Below, in pieces: positions 1-7,800 of a stretch of DNA of 64,000 nucleotides. The notes under the pieces were generated by a model that was not told the origin of the DNA, did not search any database, and was given only the letters and a program-made list of their open reading frames with translations. Position 1 is the first letter of the stretch, and each line of letters begins with the position of its first letter. The translations under genes and the position numbers were made by a program. The DNA comes from Symsagittifera roscoffensis (lineage: Eukaryota; Xenacoelomorpha; Acoela; Convolutidae): the NCBI RefSeq assembly GCF_963678635.1, contig NC_087069.1, positions 54,012,635 to 54,076,634 on the forward strand, written 5' to 3'.

Positions 1-181
1 CCCTCCGGAGTGTCTTAAACCTTCTAACGATCTTCCTTGTTAGAGACTTGAGTAAATTTTCTGTGGCAATTTGGGAAACGGAAAATATCCATTTAATTAA
101 GATCATATTAGGATATTAGGCGTGCTTATCAGGATCATAAGAACCCATTCTGACCCGGAAATTCGTGATCAACTTTGGATT

Positions 182-205
182 CTACATTGGGTGTATCAGA
201 AGTAC
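182..205 (+). promoter_or_regulatory. Weak candidate LTR end / primer-binding site
   Basis: CTACA at 182-186, one spacer base, then TGGGTGTATCAGAAG from 188. An LTR ending in CA followed within a few bases by TGG is the usual Ty3/gypsy arrangement. However, the downstream bases do not complement a convincing tRNA T-arm, because the expected G53-C61 pair would be G-A. If real, positions 1-186 would be the tail of the 5' LTR, but no matching 3' copy was seen. Confidence 0.18.
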
Positions 206-247
206 CCGAACAAAAAAATTTTTTTTTGATTGTGATTTAGGTTGTGT

Positions 248-405
248 GGTTGCCTTGAGCTACTTAATAGGAAAGTTCGGGCAATCCGGGAACAAATAAA
301 AGAAGTCCTCGGTGAGTGTATTAGGCAAATACACACTCACTTGAGAAGAAAAGTTGTTCCCTGCTCTCGTGCACTTGGAGCGTTCCGGGTGTGGGGGAGC
401 TTTTT
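248..405 (+). other. Structured leader RNA module, copy 1
   Basis: First of two tandem modules 187 bp apart. Stems visible: TTGCC 250-254 with GGCAA 280-284; GAGC 257-260 with GTTC 275-278; a closing stem GGGAACAA 288-295 with TTGTTCCC 354-361; inside it GTGAGTGT 312-319 with ACACTCAC 333-340 around a loop containing ATTAGGCA; then GCTC 363-366 with GAGC 397-400 enclosing TTGGA/TCCGG (375-388). The module ends in a T5 run. Copy 2 keeps the pairings with different bases, which argues for RNA-level function such as packaging, translation initiation, splicing control or a small RNA. No known RNA family is recognised. Confidence 0.65.
308..317 (+). promoter_or_regulatory. Possible splice donor inside the leader hairpin
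   Basis: CTCG|GTGAGT at 308-316 closely matches the metazoan 5' splice consensus and sits in the stem of copy 1. The equivalent in copy 2 reads GGTGGGT, a poorer donor. With the pyrimidine-rich acceptor ending ...TTTTTTAG at 10752, it could generate a spliced RNA for ORF4/ORF5, as env-type genes of other retroelements are made. This is inference from consensus only. Confidence 0.3.
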
Positions 406-434
406 CATAGACTTTTGAAGAATTTTCGATCAGA

Positions 435-590
435 GGTTGCCTTGAGCTACTTAGTAGGACAGCTCGGGCAATCGCAGGACACCTAAAAGAAGACCTCGGT
501 GGGTGTATTAGGCAGACACACACCCACTTGAGAAGACTGTGTCCTGGGCTTCGTTCTTTCGGATCGTTCCGATTGGGGGAAGTCTTTTTC
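435..590 (+). other. Structured leader RNA module, copy 2
   Basis: Diverged tandem copy of the 248-405 module. Equivalent stems: TTGCC 437-441 with GGCAA 467-471; GAGC 444-447 with GCTC 462-465 (a Watson-Crick pair where copy 1 has G.U); CAGGACAC 475-482 with GTGTCCTG 539-546; GTGGGTGT 499-506 with ACACCCAC 520-527; GGCTTC 547-552 with GAAGTC 579-584 enclosing TCGGA/TCCGA (559-572). The loop ATTAGGCA is identical to copy 1, and the module also ends in a T5 run (585-589). Confidence 0.65.
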
Positions 591-592
591 TT

Positions 593-1013
593 TAAGACTA
601 AGTTTTATTAATCTATTTCTGAATCATTACTGCTTTTTATCAAAGATTGTTTAATTTTAACAAAGCAGTGACTTGATAAATTGTGTGGCGATAAATTGAT
701 ACTGACAAAAGGTCGCTGTCACCTGTAGGATATTCTTATCTGATTATCGATTGTGTTTTGTGTGTCGATTATATCTTGTGGAAACTTAGTGATACTGTTA
801 TACTATACAACCGGGTTGAGTTAGCATTATATCAATACTGGGTAGACCCTGTGTGTAACCTTAGCTGAGCCACTGATTTAGTCGTGAGAGATCTAAGAGA
901 CATTTTGATACTGACGGAATCGAGTAGGCAGCGTTAAGTGATTTAACTAAATCTTGTTTGTGGTACGTTTGCATTGCCATCAAATTACGAATACTTTCAT
1001 TTTGTTAAAAACT
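593..1013 (+). other. Rest of retroelement leader, no gene seen
   Basis: Moderately AT-rich leader between the structured modules and the first small frame. I see no coding signal, repeat or strong hairpin that I would defend. Confidence 0.4.
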
Positions 1014-1154
1014 ATGCAGCGCAGGGACTCGCTAGGATCGACTACTAAAATTCCCAGGCTAAGCAAGGGAAGCACGCGGAAGTTTAGAACTAGGCGTAGC
1101 CAAACCTCGTTTAGCAGCGCTTCCGACGCGTTTGCTGAAGACGAATCGACTTAA
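1014..1154 (+). CDS. 46-codon frame directly upstream of and in frame with Gag
   Basis: The ATG at 1014 opens a Ser/Arg/Lys-rich 46-residue frame with a basic core (RKFRTRR) that ends with TAA at 1152-1154. It lies in the same frame as Gag, whose first ATG follows at 1182, and the frame between them stays open. Two readings are possible. It may be an upstream ORF regulating Gag, or an N-terminal Gag extension made by readthrough of the TAA. The second would parallel the in-frame TAA between Pro and Pol. No homology is recognised. Confidence 0.4.
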   Translation: MQRRDSLGSTTKIPRLSKGSTRKFRTRRSQTSFSSASDAFAEDEST

Positions 1155-1181
1155 GGTCAACCTGATCTTTCAGTGAGCGAA

Positions 1182-3839
1182 ATGAAACTAAGGAGCGAGA
1201 AAAACCTCGATGGCAATCAAAGGCGGAGCGCCGAGGCCGAGCCTGCGAGCGAAACGCTGGTGGATCCCTTTGACGAAGGGGAGCGAACGCTCATTCGACC
1301 CGACTTTGAGCCAGACGAGGTCCTCGAACGGGAGGAAGCCGAGAGGACAGAGGAGACCTCGGAGCGTCCCGAGGACGAACCTCGGGAGGAAGTGTTGTAC
1401 AGGGGAATGTCCAAATCAGACACTAAGAGCTATAAATGGAGAAAGGAACATTCACATCCGACAAGTGCACACTCATCTTTGGCCAAACAGAGCAACAACG
1501 CGATGATGTCGAGTATGAGTCCGGGTGAAGAGCAGACGTTCTCGAAGGCAAAGAAAAGTTGGAAGTCTTTGTACGATGAGCGCGTGACGTCGCTAGAAGC
1601 CGGAGGTCTATCCTCTAGTTACGGCCAACCGGAAATAACCCATCCGGATGTGAACTTCACACCGTGCCCAAGGAACGACATGAGCAGGGAGGCGTCTTCT
1701 GCCTCGCCGACCAGGCCTATGTCAGATGGGATAACGATGGGAGCATCATCAACATTTGACAGACTAATGACGTCAATGCACAAGCAAAAGGGCGGTGCGT
1801 CATCGAGTACTAGGCTACAGCCGCAGCTGACCTCGTCTTCTCTGGGGCTAACCCCGCCACTGGGGGCAGCTGGTGACATAAGTGATATGTTCGCTGGTGT
1901 GATGAATGGCCTGGATAAATTGAGGCGGGACATGACTAAGAAGATAGATCAAGTTGACGAGAGAGCTCACCATGGTCGAGAGAGTTTGAAAGACGAGCTA
2001 ACGCACGTGAAGTCGCAGGCGAGGTTTGATCAGGCTCAATTGATTCGTAACACCGATCAATGCCTGGCTGAGAGCCTGGCACAGGCAAACAAAGAGTCAG
2101 AGGAAAGAGAGGCAAGGATGACAAGAGAGATCGAGCGATTATTGAATGATCATGATAATACCTACGCCCAAACGATGACTGGCCTGGAGAAGAGGTTAGA
2201 CGCCAAATCTGACTTGATGATGCGGAAGCTTGACGCGATCCTGAATGGGAGTAGTTGGCAGGAGCATTCCAACTCAAGGGAGCGCTCAAGCCATGCGAAT
2301 GTTGGAGATGGTACGGGCAACAGTGCCAGAGCCCAGCAAGGCTCGAGAACGAACTACGAACATAGAAACAAGGAGCGGCCAAGGGCAGCCCCGCGGAGGC
2401 CTGGCTGGACGAATCCAGTACCACCGGAGGCAGATGCCACCCCGGAGACAAGATTGCCAACCGTGCCACAAGTCAGTTCAGTACCAGATCTGACTACAGT
2501 CTCGCAAGACACAACGATGTATGCCTCGATGTTTGAGCCTCTGAACAGATCTCTTGAAACATTCATCACCAAGCTCTCGAAGTCAACCGAGAGAGGAGAG
2601 AGGTCAAGAAGAACACTGAAAAAGCCGAAGTCATATAAAGACGAGTCAGACGGCTGCATTGATACTTGGATAGAAGTGATGAAGTTACACTTTGAGGAAG
2701 AGAATCTCTGCAAGAAACAAGAGTGCAGCGCGCTGACAAGCAACCTGGAGGGTACTGCATTAAATTGTGTAATGGCGAAAAGAGCCAATGAGAGAGACAG
2801 CGCTCGCAAGATATTCGACATCCTGCTGAATCGTTTCGGCTCTGGAGTACAAGGGCACCAGGCCATGGTGAAGTTCGAGAAGAGGCGTCAGAGAGATGAA
2901 GAATCAATAGATAAATTCTTGGACGACCTTGAATTGCTCAGGAGGAGAAGCAACCCGGATGAGAGAATATCCGAGCGAAACTTGGCGATTGCTTCGAAGT
3001 TTATGGATGGAGTAAGGAGTGAGGAGCTGAAGACGATGTTGGCCACTCACTTCACCCTGTCGCTTGACCAGGTACCCACGCCCGACGACTTGCGTATGAA
3101 GTCACGCGAGTATTTACTCATAAAACCGAGGGCGCAAAACCGTTACAGCAATTATGGCAACTATAGCGGGACAAACACTGGTGCGAATTCCAGTTGGTAC
3201 AAACCTCGCGATGACATGGACAAGAGGAGGTCGTGCGCGAATTGTGGTTCGATGGACCATCACGTTTCTGCGTGTTCTGCATACAAACAGAACATGAAGG
3301 CCATAGGCCACTTTCTCGAGGACGCCGACGCGACCGACGAGGATCATGAGGAGTACGTCAAGGGGCTCATCATGAAATATGGTCCGAGGTGTTTCTTCTG
3401 TAATTTGGAGGGACACTTCAAGTCGGATTGTACTCAATTTTGGGACGCAGTAGCGGACGCGAAACATCCCCGCCACGAAGAGGCGCTTTCGGGTGTCAAG
3501 GCCAGTCGAGCACGTCTGATGAACGAGGCTGAATCTCGGAGAAAGGAAACGACACCGAGCACCTTTGCGACCAAAAAGGTTAAGACATGGCCTGACGAGG
3601 TGGTAGCCTCGAACCTCGAAGCAGAGTCGTCTAGTCCACTCAAGGTGGATTACGTCCTGGCGGCAAGGACAGCGCTGCAGAATGTCAAACAGGACCTTGC
3701 CACGAAAGAAGTGGAGCAATGGGTAAGGTCGGAGCTGGAAAGCACAGATCTTCGGGAGAGTCTTAATGTCCTCGGTAAAGCGACAAAAGCAGAAGACAAA
3801 GAGGAGCCCAAGAAACAGGGACTAAAACTGTTTGAGTGA
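1182..3839 (+). CDS. gag: Gag polyprotein of the giant retroelement
   Basis: About 886 residues from the ATG at 1182; the frame is open further upstream, but 1182 is the first ATG after the TAA at 1152. The N-terminal third is acidic and low complexity. The middle (about residues 240-350) is heptad-rich and probably coiled coil. Residues about 495-640 resemble the retrotransposon Gag capsid domain, with a DTWIEVMKLHF start and an RFGSGVQGH segment. Two CX2CX4HX4C zinc knuckles follow, CANCGSMDHHVSAC (nt about 3235) and CFFCNLEGHFKSDC (nt about 3391), as expected for nucleocapsid RNA binding. Gag would form the cytoplasmic particle that packages element RNA. It is about twice the usual Ty3/gypsy Gag length. 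It ends at TGA 3837-3839, where the Pro frame continues in +1. Confidence 0.85.
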   Translation: MKLRSEKNLDGNQRRSAEAEPASETLVDPFDEGERTLIRPDFEPDEVLEREEAERTEETSERPEDEPREEVLYRGMSKSDTKSYKWRKEHSHPTSAHSSLAKQSNNAMMSSMSPGEEQTFSKAKKSWKSLYDERVTSLEAGGLSSSYGQPEITHPDVNFTPCPRNDMSREASSASPTRPMSDGITMGASSTFDRLMTSMHKQKGGASSSTRLQPQLTSSSLGLTPPLGAAGDISDMFAGVMNGLDKLRRDMTKKIDQVDERAHHGRESLKDELTHVKSQARFDQAQLIRNTDQCLAESLAQANKESEEREARMTREIERLLNDHDNTYAQTMTGLEKRLDAKSDLMMRKLDAILNGSSWQEHSNSRERSSHANVGDGTGNSARAQQGSRTNYEHRNKERPRAAPRRPGWTNPVPPEADATPETRLPTVPQVSSVPDLTTVSQDTTMYASMFEPLNRSLETFITKLSKSTERGERSRRTLKKPKSYKDESDGCIDTWIEVMKLHFEEENLCKKQECSALTSNLEGTALNCVMAKRANERDSARKIFDILLNRFGSGVQGHQAMVKFEKRRQRDEESIDKFLDDLELLRRRSNPDERISERNLAIASKFMDGVRSEELKTMLATHFTLSLDQVPTPDDLRMKSREYLLIKPRAQNRYSNYGNYSGTNTGANSSWYKPRDDMDKRRSCANCGSMDHHVSACSAYKQNMKAIGHFLEDADATDEDHEEYVKGLIMKYGPRCFFCNLEGHFKSDCTQFWDAVADAKHPRHEEALSGVKASRARLMNEAESRRKETTPSTFATKKVKTWPDEVVASNLEAESSSPLKVDYVLAARTALQNVKQDLATKEVEQWVRSELESTDLRESLNVLGKATKAEDKEEPKKQGLKLFE

Positions 3840-3845
3840 ACCATT
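3823..3845 (+). other. Gag/Pro +1 recoding site at a UGA stop
   Basis: Gag reads CTG TTT GAG TGA (3828-3839). The Pro frame is +1 and opens only after a TAA at 3823-3825, so the usable overlap is about 14 nt. Skipping the T at 3837 gives GAA CCA TTT, straight into Pro. There is no ATG for independent Pro initiation here. A stop codon in the A site as trigger for +1 shifting is the arrangement known from ornithine-decarboxylase antizyme and bacterial prfB. The mechanism here is inferred. Confidence 0.55.
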
Positions 3846-4827
3846 TGAGATTACACTAGTCCACCTGGACATCTATGCCGACTACCTGAAGGAGAAAGAT
3901 CCCAAACTGGACTCCAGGGCAGTGCGAGCGCTGCTCACAACGGGAGGTCCGAGGCTGATGAAAGTGGACGGACATTATATCGATGTCCATGGCCCTTACC
4001 CGATTCTGATGAATGTGGATGGCATCAATATCTACACGAAAGCTCACATAACTGATGCGAACGATCAGGTTGGCCGGATATACATTGGTCAAGAGGAGCT
4101 GAAGGTCAGACGAATCGGACACAACGCGATGCTCGAACAAGATGCGGTGCATATTGGTTGCGAGGCCGATCTGGCCGCACACGTTCTGGACGTGCAAGGC
4201 AGACAACTTTCAGTAAAGGGACTGCTAGACACGGGGGCAGTGGTTAGTGTCATGCCAGTCAAAACTTGGACCGACATGGGTTTCGATAGGTCGGATCTCA
4301 TACCGACAAACATCAGGTTGGCAGCTGCCAATCAGGGAGCGATCTATGTCGCCGGACGAACCCCGATCATCTCACTGCAGCTCGGAGGGAGACATCTTTG
4401 GATGAGCTTCCTAGTAGTAGAGAATTTGGATGAATCCGACCAGTTCATCCTAGGAAGGGATTTCGTTCGCAACTTTGACGTCACGATTGATCTCAATGAC
4501 GGATTGATTAGGATCAAGGATCCTGAAAGAAAGTATGAGAAAAGACCCCTTAATAAGATCTTAATTAATCAGGCCAAGGTGCCGATTTTTCTGGATCGAA
4601 AAGTTAGATTAAAACCGAACCAAGCCGTAGTAGCGACGTTTAGGATGAGGAACTTGAATGAACTCAGCAATGACAGACATGTGTGTCTGGTACCAAATCC
4701 AAACAGTAAAAGCTCGGCTATTTTAGGAAGAAGCTTCTCACTCACTCAGAGCGGACTGTGTGTGAGTGTGTTATTGAACACAGAAGCAACAACAGTGACA
4801 ATACAGAGGGGAAAGAAACTTGGCTAA
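3838..4827 (+). CDS. Aspartic protease (Pro) of the giant retroelement
   Basis: About 330 codons reached by a +1 shift from Gag. The retropepsin active-site motif LLDTGAVVSVMP lies near nt 4228-4263 (about residues 131-142). It is followed by the typical C-terminal ILGRDFVRNFDVTID segment at about nt 4450-4494, so a complete single retropepsin fold is present. As in other Ty3/gypsy elements, it would act as a dimer to cleave Gag and Pol inside the particle. An N-terminal stretch of about 100 residues precedes the protease core, and a tail of about 100 residues follows it. The frame ends at TAA 4825-4827, with Pol continuing in the same frame. Confidence 0.85.
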   Translation, partial: EPFEITLVHLDIYADYLKEKDPKLDSRAVRALLTTGGPRLMKVDGHYIDVHGPYPILMNVDGINIYTKAHITDANDQVGRIYIGQEELKVRRIGHNAMLEQDAVHIGCEADLAAHVLDVQGRQLSVKGLLDTGAVVSVMPVKTWTDMGFDRSDLIPTNIRLAAANQGAIYVAGRTPIISLQLGGRHLWMSFLVVENLDESDQFILGRDFVRNFDVTIDLNDGLIRIKDPERKYEKRPLNKILINQAKVPIFLDRKVRLKPNQAVVATFRMRNLNELSNDRHVCLVPNPNSKSSAILGRSFSLTQSGLCVSVLLNTEATTVTIQRGKKLG

Positions 4828-4836
4828 GCTTTGCCT
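4819..4836 (+). other. In-frame UAA separating Pro and Pol (readthrough candidate)
   Basis: Codons CTT GGC TAA GCT TTG at 4819-4833. The frames on both sides of TAA are the same and stay open for about 330 and 1858 codons. Pol has no ATG until 4921. Expression could therefore be by stop readthrough, by reinitiation at 4921, or the TAA could be a mutation in this copy. Gammaretroviruses use an in-frame stop between Gag and Pol; a stop between Pro and Pol is less usual. Confidence 0.5.
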
Positions 4837-7800
4837 CTGAACACAGACTTTCTGAGTGTGGAGAAATTGAAGAAGTTTGATGTAACTAAATGTCCATTAC
4901 ATGCGAACCAAGAATGTATAATGAAAAGAGTAATTGAATTGAAATCTTCTAGGAAATTGTTTTCAATGAAGTCGGAAACAGATGATGGGCTGTCTAGTTG
5001 TTCCAACTTTCCTGAGAGGCCGACGGGAGCAGAGTTAGCAGCGAATAGGCCTGTCCTACCTGAGATAGAACATCTGAAGGGTAAAATATCTGACAAGGAA
5101 CTAGATTCGCTCAGGGCGGTGCTAGATCGGAACGCAGACGTTTTTTCAAAGCATAAGGCCGATATAGGTTGTTGCAATTTTGTAGAGCACGAGATTGAGA
5201 TAGAAGAGGGCTCGGTACCTCATAGGGAAGGGGCGAGAAGAATGACCCCAAACAAGTCAGAAGCGTGTAGGAAGGAATTTGAAATGTTAATGGAGTACGA
5301 CATGATTGAGCCGTCGAAGTCCCCATGGGCTTGTGGCGTGGTCATGGCGAAAAAGAAAGGGGGACAACTCAGATTTTGTTGTGATTTCCGTTATCTGAAC
5401 GCAGTGACTATAAAGGACGCATACCCGATTCCCCGCATCGATGAGAGCCTATCCAAGCTGGGAGACGCTAAGTTCTTCACGACGTTAGATTTGGGCTCCG
5501 CATTCTGGCAAGTGCCACTCAGAAAGCAAGATCGGGAGAAAACAGGTTTCGCGTGTGAGCTGGGACTGTTCCAGTGGAAGAGGATGCCATTCGGATTGTG
5601 CAACGCGACGGCCACATTCCAGCGACTGATGGCCCAGGCACTCACGAGCGTCACTAAGAAATACGGGAATCTCATTATGTGTTATGTCGATGATGTCGTG
5701 ATTGCAACACCAACCTTAGAAGACCACATAGAGAGGTTGGAGGAGGTGTTTTCTTGCATGAAGCAGGCGGGTCTGAAATGCAAACCCTCTAAGTGTGAAA
5801 TCCTCAGGGATTCCATAAAGTATCTGGGCCGCCTGGTTGACAAACATGGAGTGAGACCAGATCCCGAAGCGGTTGAAGCGGTGCTGACCTGGAAGGCACC
5901 TAAAACAGATACACAGCTGATGAGTTTTCTGGGATTCGCAAATTATTATCGAGAGTTCATCAAGGGGTATGCTGACAAGATATACCCCATGCAGAGGCTG
6001 ATGAGAAACAAGGGCAAAAAGTTCACCTGGACTGATGAGGCACAAGTTTCATTTGAAAATATCAAGCGTGAACTTTGCGAGGCACCGGTCCTCGGCATGC
6101 CAACAGAGAAGGGAATGTTCGTGCTGGACACGGATGCATCAGTGGTTGCGTTATCGGGCATACTTCACCAGGAGCAGGAGTGGAACGGGAGAACGGTTCT
6201 TCGTCAGATAGCCTACGGGAGTAAAGTCCTGAGTGATACTGAAATGAAGTACGGCGCACCAAAAGCGGAGATGTTTGCGGTGATCACTTTCGTGGAAAAA
6301 TACAGGGCCTACTTGGGGAGTGCTCCCTTCAAGTTACGTGTGGATAATCGTGCCCTTGCCTGGCTGAAAACCTATTCGATGGACCAAAGCTATATTGGTC
6401 GTTGGATTGTGCGCCTGGATGGATACCACATGATCATAGAGCACCGTACCCGTGACAAGCACCAGAACGCAGATAGCCTCAGTAAAAAGACAGAATTTTA
6501 TGAGCGCCTCGAGGAGAAGCAGGCTAACCAATCAGAGATCAAAGACGGGTTTTCCTTTCTGGACAAAGAAACCTACGATAAGCTGCCACTTACTAGGTGG
6601 TTAGACAAATCAGGACATCCTATACCTGGACACCCTGACCTTCCAGTGGAGACGGCCGCGGAGATAAAGCTTTTAGCCAGAGGCGAACCCGTTCCGTTGG
6701 ACCTGCTAGTCCGATCCAACTTGGTACAGCCAGAACTGACCAGGCTGGGTATAAACAGCATCGCTTTATTGAATAAGACGGTGAACGTGGCGCCGGACGT
6801 CATGGGAAAACTCCGTGACTTGTTGGATAGGGAAGTGAATAGGCATGATCGTGAATGGATGGAGACCATGCAGAGGTTGACTGTCACCGAGAGAACAGAG
6901 AAGAGGCCAGTGTCCATTCGCAGCCGAGGCGTTGAACGGGATTGCAGGTCGATCGTCAACCAGCTGGTGACCTCGATGCCGAAAGAAGTATTGTTGAGAA
7001 CTTCGTTCACTGAATATGGAACATCGAATCAAAACCAAGCTACTGAGGAAGTCAGGATCAGGTCGAAATCTAGCTTCACGAGGAGAGTGCACTTCACAGA
7101 TGCAAAAGAGGAATACGAGCCAAGCCCAGATTGTTCGTCCATGGACGAGACAATGTCCGGGGAGTCTGACACCTTCGAGCCAGTCAAGGACGTCTCCTCT
7201 GATGAGTCAGACACCTTTGAGCCCGTGCAGGACGACTTGTCCGGGGAGAGGTTGACTAGACCACCTAGGGGCAGAATTTTGTCCGGGGAGTCGGCTTTGA
7301 AGCGACCGATGGACAGAGTTTTGTCCGGGGAGTCAAGAAACATCTCAGACAACTTGGAATATGATGTTGAGGAATCAGTCGACTCAAGTGTTGACTCGAG
7401 ACCCCAGTCCTGGGACAACACGTCTGAAACAGCTTCCAACTCCGATATGTCAGAGATCGCAATCCACTCCTTATTGGTAGACTGGAAGCAGCGTGGGCTG
7501 GACCGAGAAACACATCAGGATCCAGACAGGAACAGATACACCTCAGATGAAGAGGGCACTGTGGTAGATAATGCCGCAAACGAGCTCGAACTGATAGCAG
7601 TTTCGAAACGCCCAACCAGATTGCTGCCACATGGTACGGTCGTCCGTACCAATCTGGAACCATCTGTGCAGGAAGCGACGCCTTTGAAAAAGATATGGTG
7701 TGTCAAGTTGATGGACGATGCTCATGCTCCGGTGATAATGAGTGGGCAAATGAACGTGGTGAAGACGTATTTGAAAGCCAGGTACAGGCTGTCGGATCTC

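Noticed and set aside
260-523. Minus-strand open frame of about 87 codons across the leader modules
   Set aside because: It lies exactly on the paired structured repeats; its openness follows from the repeat sequence and it resembles no protein.
248-590. Leader modules as spliced-leader RNA genes
   Set aside because: A donor-like site in a hairpin and terminal T runs recall SL RNA, but the donor is not kept in copy 2 and no Sm-site was recognised.
1152-4827. Reassigned UAA codon (non-standard genetic code)
   Set aside because: Two in-frame TAA codons suggested this, but Pol also ends in TAA and reading past it gives only a short meaningless tail. Standard code plus recoding fits better.
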